Source of the DNA: Cylindrospermopsis curvispora GIHE-G1
GTDB lineage: Bacteria; Cyanobacteriota; Cyanobacteriia; Cyanobacteriales; Nostocaceae
DNA: 64,000 bases
Assembly: GCF_014489415.1 (NCBI RefSeq)
Contig: NZ_CP060822.1
Coordinates: forward strand, 2,961,501-3,025,500
Direction: 5' to 3'
The notes under the pieces are model-generated. The model had not been told where the DNA came from. It worked only from the letters and a program-made list of their open reading frames with translations, and made no database searches. This document shows, one piece after another, positions 27,613 to 37,724 of the stretch; the stretch's first letter is position 1, and each line of letters starts with the position of its first letter. The translations under genes and the position numbers were made by a program.

Positions 27613-29123
27613 GTTTCTATTGATTCCACTTCCGAGAGGGAAGCGCACCCCAGTGTTTAACGAAAAACCAACTTTAGACAAATCTTTGTTTCCATTGATT
27701 CCACTTCCCAGAGGGAAGCGCACTCGCCTTTTACGATGGCTCAGATAACCTTGCCTGGTTAGTTTCCATTAATTCCACTTCCCAGAGGGAAGCGCACTCG
27801 ACGAATGGTGGAACGAGTTTTTTGAAGACCAAGAAGTTTCCATTAATTCCACTTCCCAGAGGGAAGCGCACTGGAACCGCGTTAAACGCAAAGACCCAAA
27901 TCCGCGAGTTTCCATTAATTCCACTTCCCAGAGGGAAGCGCACAAGACAAGCAAGAGATTATTTTCCGCGAAACGGGCGTTTCCATTAATTCCACTTCCC
28001 AGAGGGAAGCGCACGAAGCAATGCAGTTATGCACAATAAACAACATCAGTGAGTTTCCATTAATTCCACTTCCCAGAGGGAAGCGCACCACCAGAGTTGG
28101 GTTGCAGAGACTGGGAACCCAAACGTTTCCATTAATTCCACTTCCCAGAGGGAAGCGCACCCGCATAGACTACATCCCAACGGTGGATGAGATTGAGGTT
28201 TCCATTAATTCCACTTCCCAGAGGGAAGCGCACGTAAGATATTGCAATATTTCCGCAAACAGCCACCCCATGTTTCCATTAATTCCACTTCCCAGAGGGA
28301 AGCGCACATAAATACGAAACCTGGACGCCCCAGGAAGTAGTACATTGTTTCCATTAATTCCACTTCCCAGAGGGAAGCGCACCAGTGCTAGAGCCTCCAA
28401 CTATCTTGAATAAATCTGCTGTTTCCATTAATTCCACTTCCCAGAGGGAAGCGCACATGATGATATTCCATTAGCGATTCAGCTGTATTAGGTTTCCATT
28501 AATTCCACTTCCCAGAGGGAAGCGCACCGTGCGAGGGTGTAATCAGTGGTATAAAAATGTTAGATTGTTTCCATTAATTCCACTTCCCAGAGGGAAGCGC
28601 ACTTAACAATCCATCATCAATCATCCTCTGTCTTAGTGTTTCCATTAATTCCACTTCCCAGAGGGAAGCGCACGACTTGATTGACCTTCAGTACCTCGAC
28701 CATCTAAGTATGTTTCCATTAATTCCACTTCCCAGAGGGAAGCGCACAATATCATTAGATGATTTCTTGGTTTTTTCTTCCATTGGTTTCCATTAATTCC
28801 ACTTCCCAGAGGGAAGCGCACGCATCCAACTCCTGTATCTCTGTGGCATCTCCATTAACTCTGTTTCCATTAATTCCACTTCCCAGAGGGAAGCGCACTT
28901 ATAATAAGGATGGGTTTTATAAACCCACAAAATTTGTTTCCATTAATTCCACTTCCCAGAGGGAAGCGCACTTGTTGTCAATATCTAGGGCAACTAGCAA
29001 TGAAGTGATATGTTTCCATTAATTCCACTTCCCAGAGGGAAGCGCACATGAAGAGGCCATTCAAGATGCCGAAGCCTACATAGGCATGTTTCCATTAATT
29101 CCACTTCCCAGAGGGAAGCGCAC
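27613..29123 (-). CRISPR. CRISPR array, 21 repeats of 36 bp, 20 spacers, no cas genes nearby
   Basis: The repeat begins GTTTCCATTA and ends GAAGCGCAC on the plus strand, with a hairpin CTTCCC-AGA-GGGAAG. Starts: 27613, 27688, 27762, 27836, 27908, 27979, 28053, 28125, 28198, 28272, 28347, 28421, 28492, 28567, 28638, 28712, 28786, 28863, 28936, 29012, 29088. Spacers are about 34-41 bp. The first two repeats have a G in place of A at position 10, and the first has further changes, as expected for the oldest, leader-distal end. Read on the minus strand the repeat ends ATGGAAAC, resembling the usual 8-nt crRNA tag. I infer transcription from right to left with the leader after 29123. Tag and repeat ending resemble type III arrays of cyanobacteria. 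No cas gene is present in the window. Confidence 0.97.
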
Positions 29124-29330
29124 CCCTCTATTTTAAGCCCTTGCCCTGACTGGTGTCCAGACCCACTTTGCGAAGGTCAGCAAAATTTCTCTGTTTTTCA
29201 CCTCCACCACCCTGAAAATAATGGCTGAAACCCTTACACCACAAGGGTGCGAGGTTCCCGACGAAATAATAGGCATTCCAGCGTTTTTTCCTGACCTTCG
29301 CATCTCTTTCGTTAATCACTTAATTTACTG
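29124..29330 (-). promoter_or_regulatory. Probable CRISPR leader
   Basis: It directly follows the most regular end of the array. It contains a perfect 11-bp inverted repeat, GCGAAGGTCAG at 29170-29180 and CTGACCTTCGC at 29291-29301, 110 bp apart, which may be binding sites for transcription or adaptation proteins. Between 29331 and 29517 the sequence is AT-rich with no gene seen. Confidence 0.55.
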
Positions 29331-29517
29331 TCTTTAATATCACTTTTACTTTTCATAAATACTGGACTAATTATCTCATCTTAATAATGAGAAAATCCCT
29401 TAAATTCCCAATCTATAATAACTTTACACCAAAAAACTAATAATTTACATATAATATAAATATTGTAATATTTATTTATTCGCCACCTGTAGAGAAAATC
29501 TTAACTATAAAACTTTT

Positions 29518-29551
29518 GGAACTAATTCTACTTCCCAGAGAGAATCAGCAC
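29518..29551 (-). repeat. Solitary degenerate CRISPR repeat
   Basis: TAATTCTACTTCCCAGAGAG followed by AATCAGCAC matches the array repeat with several changes and small indels. It lies about 390 bp beyond the array on the leader side, so it is either the relic of an older array or a chance duplicate. Confidence 0.6.
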
Positions 29552-29885
29552 TAATCATATATGATAAACTTATGACTGTTTATTATTATCTTCCTCCAAT
29601 ATAGATAACAGATAGTTATTTACTAATTGGGATAAGCCTATGTGATCTCCCCCCACTAACTATATGGAGTTTATTTTTTCTTCAGTGATATAAAAGTTAT
29701 AATCACAACTTACAAGGTGCGATCGCCTGTCTGATAAAACTGAAAAACACAATTTTTCCCGTTTTGCATCTACCCCAGGGTAGATTGTTAGCAAGAGTAA
29801 TAAAAGCCAGCTCCCTATGGGAGTGCTTCGCGATCGCCCATCTGAGAAAAACTACGGTTATCAAATCAGTTTGCTAATATTCCAG

Positions 29886-29911
29886 GTTGAGTTTCCGAAA
29901 GGAAACTCAAC
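29886..29911. other. Perfect 11-bp hairpin with GAAA tetraloop
   Basis: GTTGAGTTTCC and GGAAACTCAAC pair perfectly around GAAA, a GNRA loop, when read on the plus strand (TTTC on the minus strand). No T-run follows, so it is not an ordinary terminator. It lies in the gene-free stretch 29552-30004, which also holds HIP1 sites and a second inverted repeat near 29968-29991 (AACTC...GAGTT) that also occurs on the other side of the CRISPR array. Confidence 0.7.
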
Positions 29912-30004
29912 ATGAGATATAAATGCGATTGCCAAGCACCCACTACACAAGATGACTCTGATATATCTCTAACTCATGGGAAGACCCACGAGTTAAGTAG
30001 AAAA

Positions 30005-30256
30005 CTAATTAATCACAATATGTCTTACCAGAATACTCATCACTTCCCCAGAATTACCAGTTGGCGTCAGATCACTCCAATCAGTCGCATTGGCATAACC
30101 AAGCACGTGTAGATAGTGAATCGTACTAATTACCGTCTTTTTCGACCCGATCAACAGATGTTTTAGTGGTTCCCGGTGACCACCTGCTGAAACTACTCTA
30201 GAGTTAACCACTCCAGTGTCATCCACATTGCTGATAAAATTTCTAGTCTGTGCCAT
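30005..30256 (-). CDS. Small conserved hypothetical protein
   Basis: 83 residues starting MAQTRNFISNVDDTGVV. On the minus strand GGAGG lies 11 nt before the ATG, a little far but usable. The sequence looks like a real soluble protein with balanced composition (HLLIGSKKTVISTIHYLHVL) and no repeat character, and I have the impression of similar short proteins in other Nostocales, but no family name or role can be given. It is 262 bp upstream in map order from the end of the defence operon on the same strand. The gap 30257-30518 shows nothing besides short AT-rich and HIP-type sequence. Confidence 0.5.
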   Translation of the reverse strand: MAQTRNFISNVDDTGVVNSRVVSAGGHREPLKHLLIGSKKTVISTIHYLHVLGYANATDWSDLTPTGNSGEVMSILVRHIVIN

Positions 30257-30518
30257 AATCTATTTGCCTCCATGTTGGGGTGTAAGGTGATCAGGACTTT
30301 CCTCCAAGAAATGTAGATCACCTTACTTTTTTCTAATTATAAAACTATTTGAACAGACATGCAATAGGTTTACAGAAAATAACTAATAATTTTTGTAAAA
30401 TCTTTCGACTTGTCAAGCATAAATGCAAAATGCAAGAATCTCGCACTCACTCAGTTGCAGTAAAAGTAATGCGATTCCAAGGTACTCGCCCTAGGAGAGC
30501 GCTCGATTTACTTGTAAT

Positions 30519-30947
30519 CTAGTCACCCAACAAAACCCTAATAGCTCTTAAAGCTTGGCTACGTTTCCCATTACTAACTTTAGCAAACCAATAATGAGAT
30601 TCTTCATAACTCATAGCTTGTATTCCCTGAGCAATATTACTTATTCTTTCTACTTTTGAAAGGGGTTGTATAGTCTGAAATAATAAAGCTAGGTTCACTC
30701 CCGTTTCCTCGTTTAATACATAATGAGCTTGCCTATTATGCGTTAAAGTCTTTGGATCGTAGTTATTCGCTTTCAAACAATCATAAACCATCTCCCGAAC
30801 CTGTACTAATATACTACTTTTTAACCTGCCAATTCGTTTAGCAGCAGGACGTTTCTTTTCTCCTGCTTTTTTATAGGCACATTGATATAACTCAACAGCA
30901 AAGTTATTATTATCCGTGGGCACTATTCGCAACTGAAATTCCTGCAT
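30519..30947 (-). CDS. Small partner protein of the DUF499/DUF1156 operon
   Basis: 142 residues from MQEFQLRIVPTDNNNFAVEL; an earlier TTG at 30977 would overlap the upstream gene. Ten bases separate it from the DUF499 gene, so it is the last gene of the four-gene operon. The N-terminal half is likely beta-rich (QLRIVPTDNNNFAVELYQCA), the second half helical, ending in YWFAKVSNGKRSQALRAIRV. It resembles small proteins that accompany DUF499 genes elsewhere (DUF7680-like, by memory only). Its position suggests a specificity or regulatory subunit; no enzyme motif is visible. Confidence 0.6.
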   Translation of the reverse strand: MQEFQLRIVPTDNNNFAVELYQCAYKKAGEKKRPAAKRIGRLKSSILVQVREMVYDCLKANNYDPKTLTHNRQAHYVLNEETGVNLALLFQTIQPLSKVERISNIAQGIQAMSYEESHYWFAKVSNGKRSQALRAIRVLLGD

Positions 30948-30957
30948 GTGAAAACTC

Positions 30958-33900
30958 TTAATAGGTAACTTTGGCAACTAAGTTCAAATTGTCTACTGGA
31001 TTCCGTTCCAGCGCTTTTTTAAGATCTCTTATTTCTCCCCCTTCTACCATAATTGGTGACAAAAATTTAAACTCCAATTTCAATAGTAGATCTGCTTTCA
31101 CCTGGGGATTATTTAAAAAACTATTAAGCACTCCCTGAAAAACTTTAAATCCTTTCTCTGGTCCTTGGTACTCCAATCTCAAAAACTGCTCCTCTAAGCT
31201 AATTGTGGCTATATGGTTGATATACATAGGTAATTTGGCTACTAGGGGAATAGCTGTAAATAACTTCCTATAGTCCATGGGTTCTGTCACAGAAATTTCT
31301 ATTTCCTGAATTCCCGCTGGTTTATTGTCCTTAATAAAATCACTCAGTTTCACAAAGCTACTATTTACCGTTCCTGCATAGCTAAATATTAATGGTTTGA
31401 CCGCAAAAATACTTCCTGATTCTGCTGCACTAAATCCTCCAACTGTAGTCTTTCTCGTGCTATCACCATACCTCTCACCTTCATTACCACCCCTCCCTAT
31501 AAACGCTGTGGTTTCCTTCTCCAAAATTTCCCCATTCCCATAATCCACAACTATTTTAAAAATTGTGGTTTCCCCAATCTCAGTGCTATATTCATCCCGG
31601 GGTCGAAACTCCTTATCAATAATCTTTCCATTTTCATACATTTGTACCTTCAACCCTCCCGATGCTCTCCACCCCACTCGAACAGGTTTTTTCATATCCT
31701 TACTAAACATCACCTGCGCACTTATTTCAATCTCTCTTGGTTTTGGCAGTTCCAAAATCCCCGGACGATACAACTCCACTCCCTCCGAAAACTCTATAGA
31801 ATCAGGAACTTTCAAGTTTTCAGCTTTAATAAACACCTTCTCTCCAATTTTCATATCCCAGGAACCATCCAAAATCCCATTGCGAATGGTTTCCCTCAAC
31901 TTACTTATTTCTCCGTCTAAAAACATCTTCAAACTCACATCCTTGAAAAACGCTTCTTTCATTTCCTTAGTTTTCCAATGATCAATCCCCGCTGGCCACA
32001 CTTTTTGTACTATATAACTAGGTGCATAAGCAGCTGCATCCTCCATTCTAATCTTTCCACAATCTCTTAATTTCTTCAGCAACACTTCCTGCTGCTTCTT
32101 TTTAGCATCACCTGAATCCTGCGCAGGCAAAGTATAGTGCATTAATCCCTTTGGTGCTTTCACCCGATCGCTCTCAGGGTAAAATAGGTGACGGTAGGTA
32201 TTGCCAATTGACACCCTTACATTTAACTTAAAATTGCCTTCCCTTTCCTTGAGCTTTTTCCGTTGACCCTCGGATAAATCCTGTAACTTATCAGCAGACC
32301 TCATTATATTTTCTATAGCAATATATTCCCTCATGTTATCCAAACTACGTTCTAACTCCTGCTTATTAGCCACCAGGAACAATAATCGATTTTTATAAAT
32401 CCGGAATTTTCCCGATTCTCCCGTGTTTTCAAAAACTCTTTCCACTAAAGTGGGCGCAACTTGGGTAGTATCAGAAATAGTTGCTTCATCAAAATCTATT
32501 ACACATAAAGCTATAGAATCCGCCACATCATCCACATCACTGGGATTCACCGGACCAGAAACCAGTTTAAAACAATGATCTGCAAAAATTGTATCCCGTT
32601 CCCTTCTTAAACGTTCCTTCGTTTCTGTAGTAGTTACTTGCTCCTTTTCTTGAGCAATCACCTTATTGAGTGATGGTTCTTCTTTAAACCTAGCAGTAGA
32701 TGTAAATTGGTCATAATCTAAATACCAAGCAACCTCTCCTAATCTCTCTAAAACCGTTTCTACAAAACCAATATCCATACCAGGTGTGAGCAAACATAAA
32801 TTCAGTTCCGAAACCCGAATACCTGCTGCAGTCCCTTGGTTGATAGAATTAAGAAAAATAGTTCTGGTAACCCAGCTAGTAAAAGGTGGTTTGTCTGCTG
32901 CACTCCATTCCTTATCCTGTATTTGACTATGTGCTTCCCGACCATCTGGATTGTAAATATCTGCTTGGATAGGTATTCGCATCAGTGGTCTATCCAAACG
33001 AGAAGTTAAATCACTGGTGATTTCTTCCTCCATACCCAGGGGAATATGATGGGGATGGATCATAGGAATCCAAAAAGGTGAATTTTCACCCATTATAGCT
33101 GAATTCTCAGCTAAATCTTCCAATTCTTGCCAAAGATAGCGAATAACTATAGCCAATAACCGTAATGCTCCCCTCGTGCGCTGGAAATTAGGAATGGATG
33201 CTATCTTCTTAGTCAGTAGATTAAATAGTTCAGGATGAAATGGATAGCTCTGTTCAATACTTTCAGCATAACTACTATCCTTACATCCACTAGGTAGATC
33301 TAATCGACTGTTCTTATAAACTTGCATATATTCCCTCCCAGCATCCCTTGCCGCATTAGAACATATACTACTAAACATTCTTTGCTTAACTATATTATAT
33401 ATCTCCACATCCGTACTAGGTTTGATAATTCTTTCCTGTCTAGCAGAAATAGAAAGAGCTTCCCTCACCTCCCTCGTTTCCTCTCCAAAACTGTCATTAG
33501 CGGAAGCCAGAGTATATACCAACACGATATTATTAGTAGAAGCAGCTAAATCCATCATCGCAAACAAAAAAGCTACAACCTGTTTAGCCAAATCACTCTC
33601 ACCTACAGTTATTGCTTTTGCCCTTCTCAAATACATTGCTATTTCATCCAGAATAATCACCGTAGGAGCATCCTGAATAATTCTTCTCAACACATCCGTT
33701 CCAGGACTAACTCTTAGTTCATCCGCACCCTTGAGCAAGCTATAACCTTCTACTCCCCCCAATTGGTAAGCAATTTCTCCCCACAGAGTATAAGTCCTAA
33801 TTCCCGTATCCCCATGAAACACCCCATCCGCAGGTTCTAAGTCTTGACAGGCAATAGCCCCAGCCTTAACCGCATAACTTGGTATAATTTCAATATTATC

Positions 33901-34236
33901 AGTAAATCTTTCTATACCGGGAATCTTTCTACCATGTTTAGCAATGTGCCATAAAGCTATTTCATCATGGGTTTTACCACCACCAAAGCTAGTCTCTAAT
34001 CGAATGATAGGTGAACCTACCATAGTTCCACTGAGTCTACCAAATACTTCAGTAATTAAATTTTTTAAGCCATCCGTAGCAAAAGTATTTTCAAAAAAGG
34101 TTTTCGGGTCATTATATACTTTAGGTGCTGTACCTTTTACTACCGATTCCAACTTAGCAGCGAATAGATCTAACGACAGTTCCCCTGCTAAAATTTCCTC
34201 CCGAGGAGCGCAGGTTTTAAATATGGTACTTAACAT
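30958..34236 (-). CDS. DUF499 P-loop ATPase, anti-phage associated
   Basis: 1092 residues. Walker A is LETSFGGGKTHDEIALWHIA (about residues 81-100) and Walker B PTVIILDEIAMYLRRA (about 185-200); FLNSINQGTAAGIRVSELNL and following sequence belong to the DUF499 family. DUF499 proteins are large ATPases found in defence islands next to DUF1156 methyltransferases and helicases; they are thought to drive DNA translocation or sensing, but the mechanism is unproven. It follows the helicase gene by 109 bp and precedes the small partner by 10 bp. The start near the MLSTIFKTCAPREEIL block is consistent with the family. No frameshift seen. Confidence 0.85.
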   Translation of the reverse strand: MLSTIFKTCAPREEILAGELSLDLFAAKLESVVKGTAPKVYNDPKTFFENTFATDGLKNLITEVFGRLSGTMVGSPIIRLETSFGGGKTHDEIALWHIAKHGRKIPGIERFTDNIEIIPSYAVKAGAIACQDLEPADGVFHGDTGIRTYTLWGEIAYQLGGVEGYSLLKGADELRVSPGTDVLRRIIQDAPTVIILDEIAMYLRRAKAITVGESDLAKQVVAFLFAMMDLAASTNNIVLVYTLASANDSFGEETREVREALSISARQERIIKPSTDVEIYNIVKQRMFSSICSNAARDAGREYMQVYKNSRLDLPSGCKDSSYAESIEQSYPFHPELFNLLTKKIASIPNFQRTRGALRLLAIVIRYLWQELEDLAENSAIMGENSPFWIPMIHPHHIPLGMEEEITSDLTSRLDRPLMRIPIQADIYNPDGREAHSQIQDKEWSAADKPPFTSWVTRTIFLNSINQGTAAGIRVSELNLCLLTPGMDIGFVETVLERLGEVAWYLDYDQFTSTARFKEEPSLNKVIAQEKEQVTTTETKERLRRERDTIFADHCFKLVSGPVNPSDVDDVADSIALCVIDFDEATISDTTQVAPTLVERVFENTGESGKFRIYKNRLLFLVANKQELERSLDNMREYIAIENIMRSADKLQDLSEGQRKKLKEREGNFKLNVRVSIGNTYRHLFYPESDRVKAPKGLMHYTLPAQDSGDAKKKQQEVLLKKLRDCGKIRMEDAAAYAPSYIVQKVWPAGIDHWKTKEMKEAFFKDVSLKMFLDGEISKLRETIRNGILDGSWDMKIGEKVFIKAENLKVPDSIEFSEGVELYRPGILELPKPREIEISAQVMFSKDMKKPVRVGWRASGGLKVQMYENGKIIDKEFRPRDEYSTEIGETTIFKIVVDYGNGEILEKETTAFIGRGGNEGERYGDSTRKTTVGGFSAAESGSIFAVKPLIFSYAGTVNSSFVKLSDFIKDNKPAGIQEIEISVTEPMDYRKLFTAIPLVAKLPMYINHIATISLEEQFLRLEYQGPEKGFKVFQGVLNSFLNNPQVKADLLLKLEFKFLSPIMVEGGEIRDLKKALERNPVDNLNLVAKVTY

Positions 34237-34345
34237 AGATAACCTCTTAGATTACGCATTAGATTTTTTTGTCCTACCACTTATGTTTAATTAAATCATA
34301 TTTAGACTAAGTAGAGAAGCACAATTATTTGTAAGATGGGTTTCC

Positions 34346-37300
34346 TTACTCCACCCAACCTACATTCTGAGATAACAAAAGGGTAAAAAGCGGTTCCCCA
34401 AAATTCAGTAATTTTAGGCAAGGATTTTCTCCAAAAATTTCTGGATAAAAGGTGACCTCATATTCTTCACCCTCATATTTTAACAACCATATTTTTTCAC
34501 ATATCTTTTCAAAATCTATCCCCTTTGTTTTTAAAAACTCCGACCTAGTTACCACATTCTCTATTTTCTCTGGTGTTATACCGGTGGGGAAAATGGGTTG
34601 ATTAATCACTCCTAAATCACCCTCTATATCCATAGTTACCATGGCTTCAAACTCCACCCCTAAAGGACTATCTAAAGTAGAATCCAACTCCGACATTAAC
34701 ACATCTTCCTCCTCGGGATCCGCACTCATAGCAGCTTTCTCTATGAACGTAGGAGTCTGAGCTAGAATTGGTTGCAAATTACCCACCACATTAGAAAAAG
34801 CATTAATGCGATCGCGCAGTTTTTTATAAACCTTAGCTTCCACCGTCCCATCATAATAAAGATTATGGATCCGAACCGTATCATACCTTTGTCCAATTCT
34901 ATCAATTCTGCCAATTCTTTGTTCAACCCGCATAGGATTCCAAGGCATATCATAATTAATTAATACACCACAATTTTGTAAATTTAGTCCTTCAGCAGCT
35001 GACTCCGTACACAAAAGAATTTTGATTTTACCTTCCCGAAAAAGAGAGACAATCTGATTTTTATACACCACCGACCAATCTCCCCCCTTTAACAATTCTC
35101 CCCCCCTTCCTGAAAAACACGCTATTTGACTACCATATAATTGTTTAAGATTATCTCTTAAATAGTCCATAGTATCTGTATATTGGGTAAAAACCAGAAC
35201 ACTTTCCCTTTCTAAAAGTTCGTCACGCAAAATTTGGAAAAAATAAGAGAGTTTACTATCCTTACCCATATTTTCAAACTGTTGCAACAAATTTTGTAAA
35301 TAATCAATTTCCTGGGGGTCAACATCCTCAAACAAAGACTCCATCCCAGAAATCACCTCATCTCCAGCATCATCAACATCCACATAATCATCATCCGTAA
35401 TAAAACTTCCCTGCTTTGCCAACAGGCAATTTAACCCCCGTTGTAAAGACTCCCTCACTGCATAAAATGAACTGGTTAAACGTTTACGATATAGAGTCAT
35501 TAAAAAACCTCGACAACTGCGCCTATCCTTTTGAGCTAACTTATAAAAATGACGAGCGTAATCACTAACAGCTATATACAGCGGAATTTCACTGAATGGT
35601 TCCAGGGCAATAGCATTATCTTGCACAATTCTTTTAGGTATATCCCGTTTTAATAAACCCCTCTTATAATATTGCCTTAAAGTCTCACGAGTATGGCGAA
35701 ACATTAAATCCTTTAAAGGAGTATTAGTAGTTAAAAATTGCCGAGAACCATTCAAAAACGACTCATCCCCCAGGATTTTTTTATAATTCAATATTTTCTG
35801 GGATTTGTGCCAAGTATCCTGAACTCTATAAGCTAACAGTTTATCTTGTTGTAAAAGTAATTGCTGTAAATTAGGGCAAGGTTTTCCCCCTTTTTGAAAA
35901 TAGTCCCCACACATGAGCTGCCAAAAATCTATTAACTCTGGTTTAATCCCCAGCGCAGAACATTGATTTAGACTTTCAAAATAATAACAAAAATTATCAC
36001 TGTAACCCCAATGACCCTCTAATCCTAAAAGATTCAGTAAATCAAAAATCTCTATCACATCAATTTGCATAGGAGTAGCAGACAGCAATATTAAGGCTTG
36101 AGTCTTTTCTCTTAACCTTTGCATCAATTTTAAAAGCAGATTAGGAGTTTCCTTTCTATTTTGGGGACTTTTTCTTCTAGCATGATGAGCTTCATCCAGA
36201 ATCACCAGATCCCAACAATCCGCTGCCAAAAGTTGCTCCATTCGGTCAGTTCTTCTCACTAAATGAGAAGAAGCAAGAATTAAATTCTCAGCATTCCAAG
36301 GATTGCCACAAACCCCCTGTTTACCCCTCTCACTCCTTCTCATTAAAAATTCACTGTCAACAGTTAAGGAACTTTGGGTGTAACTCCAAAAATGTAGATT
36401 AAAATTCTCCCTCAATGCTTTTTGCCATTGTGACTGTACACTAGCAGGACTCAAAATTAGGACACGTTCTATTTTCTTTGTCAACAATAGATAACGTATA
36501 ATCAACCCTGTTTCAATAGTTTTACCCAACCCCACCTCATCCGCAATTAAATAACTTGTAGGAAAGGTTTCTCCCACCCGGCGTAATATTTTAATTTGAT
36601 GTGGCCAGGGAGAAATAGGTATAGATTTGAGACAGTAATCTAAACACCCTGCATTTTGGTCTATATTTGTTAACTCCCTGAAACACTGTTTTTCCTCTTC
36701 CGTAATAAATGGAGTTTGTTCAACGGGTGCTTGACTGACACCTACCATATCTTTTTGGTAGTGTAGCATCTGTGAAAAGTCATCCTCTGGAACAGAATCA
36801 AAATCTAAGTGACTATTACTAGTAGGTTGGCAAGTAGGTGTATAACGCAGTAATTTCTCTCGCACTGCATCAGGAATATCAAATATCCGCACGTTAGGGG
36901 AAATATCAAACCAAAGTTGCTCAAAACGAGAAACCTCTTCTTCTACCCTATCTAACTCTCTTCCCCCCTCCCAAGAACAATACACATGAAAGGACTCAAC
37001 ATTTTTTTCCCATCCCCCAATAGATTCATTATTCGACCCATTAAATACCAATTTATCACCATTAATATCAGTAAAAATCCCCACCTTCTCATGAAAGATA
37101 TGTTTAGAATCTAACTGTTCCACATCAGGTAAACCATTTTGTTTGAGAGGAACAGCTATTTTTATATCTAGACATTCATTAGCAATTAACCAACTGAGAA
37201 TTTCCAGGTGTTTTAACTGAGCGAAATTTTCTGGGGGAGTAAAACTAGCATCCAAACGCTCCCATAAAGCGTCACGCAGGGAATATCCTTTTTGGATAGC

Positions 37301-37534
37301 TTCCAAATCTTGTGGAGTAAACTCACATCCCATAATCAGACGCATTTTACCCCCATTATCAACCATTGTTCCCAAACCCCTAGCCACCCTACTCAGTATG
37401 TAACTACTAAAAAAACCTGACTTTCTATCATATTGAACCGCAGCAGATAGAGCAGGAATATAGAAATCAGCAATTGTATTGTCACCATTGCTAGAATAAC
37501 TGATTTTCCAAGACTTATTCCGTAGACTTTTCAC
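34346..37534 (-). CDS. SNF2-type helicase with N-terminal phospholipase-D-like domain
   Basis: 1062 residues. Residues 1-230 are a PLD-like nuclease domain: HEKVGIFTD (H-x-K) followed by KLVFNGSNNES, giving one HxK...GSxN half-site. A helicase of SNF2/HepA type follows: motif I LIADEVGLGKTIETGLII (about 330), motif II LVILDEAHHARRK (about 447), motif III LILLSATPMQ, motif V/VI AAEGLNLQNCGVLINYD and QRIGRIDRIGQ. PLD-helicase fusions act as DNA-targeting effectors in several defence systems, DISARM among them. It lies between the methyltransferase (190 bp upstream) and the DUF499 ATPase. The gap 37535-37724 contains a GTTGGGTT repeat but no gene. Confidence 0.88.
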   Translation of the reverse strand: MKSLRNKSWKISYSSNGDNTIADFYIPALSAAVQYDRKSGFFSSYILSRVARGLGTMVDNGGKMRLIMGCEFTPQDLEAIQKGYSLRDALWERLDASFTPPENFAQLKHLEILSWLIANECLDIKIAVPLKQNGLPDVEQLDSKHIFHEKVGIFTDINGDKLVFNGSNNESIGGWEKNVESFHVYCSWEGGRELDRVEEEVSRFEQLWFDISPNVRIFDIPDAVREKLLRYTPTCQPTSNSHLDFDSVPEDDFSQMLHYQKDMVGVSQAPVEQTPFITEEEKQCFRELTNIDQNAGCLDYCLKSIPISPWPHQIKILRRVGETFPTSYLIADEVGLGKTIETGLIIRYLLLTKKIERVLILSPASVQSQWQKALRENFNLHFWSYTQSSLTVDSEFLMRRSERGKQGVCGNPWNAENLILASSHLVRRTDRMEQLLAADCWDLVILDEAHHARRKSPQNRKETPNLLLKLMQRLREKTQALILLSATPMQIDVIEIFDLLNLLGLEGHWGYSDNFCYYFESLNQCSALGIKPELIDFWQLMCGDYFQKGGKPCPNLQQLLLQQDKLLAYRVQDTWHKSQKILNYKKILGDESFLNGSRQFLTTNTPLKDLMFRHTRETLRQYYKRGLLKRDIPKRIVQDNAIALEPFSEIPLYIAVSDYARHFYKLAQKDRRSCRGFLMTLYRKRLTSSFYAVRESLQRGLNCLLAKQGSFITDDDYVDVDDAGDEVISGMESLFEDVDPQEIDYLQNLLQQFENMGKDSKLSYFFQILRDELLERESVLVFTQYTDTMDYLRDNLKQLYGSQIACFSGRGGELLKGGDWSVVYKNQIVSLFREGKIKILLCTESAAEGLNLQNCGVLINYDMPWNPMRVEQRIGRIDRIGQRYDTVRIHNLYYDGTVEAKVYKKLRDRINAFSNVVGNLQPILAQTPTFIEKAAMSADPEEEDVLMSELDSTLDSPLGVEFEAMVTMDIEGDLGVINQPIFPTGITPEKIENVVTRSEFLKTKGIDFEKICEKIWLLKYEGEEYEVTFYPEIFGENPCLKLLNFGEPLFTLLLSQNVGWVE

Positions 37535-37724
37535 AAATCCTAACCCCTTTTATAAATAGATCTCCCCCCAAAAAATAACCCATAGCTCCAACCAGCGACC
37601 AAAACAGTTTTTAAAAACCTCTAAGAGGGTGGGTGTAATTAAATATAAGATAAACGTACAACCTAGGTTGGGTTGAAGTATGAAACCCATCCTACAAATA
37701 ATTGTCCCTCCCTACTTATCACAC

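Noticed and set aside
27731-29022. Several frames across the CRISPR array with recurring FPLGSGINGN or INSTSQREAH
   Set aside because: Translations of CRISPR repeats, not proteins.
29128-29319. 63-codon minus-strand frame in the CRISPR leader
   Set aside because: No ribosome binding site; overlaps the leader inverted repeat and ends at the first repeat.
29960-29998. Hairpin AACTC...GAGTT as a Rho-independent terminator
   Set aside because: Stem is interrupted and no T-run follows on either strand; also occurs left of the array where no gene ends.
24000-30000. Cas genes near the CRISPR array
   Set aside because: Both flanks were read; only Mrr, repeats and a small hypothetical gene are present.
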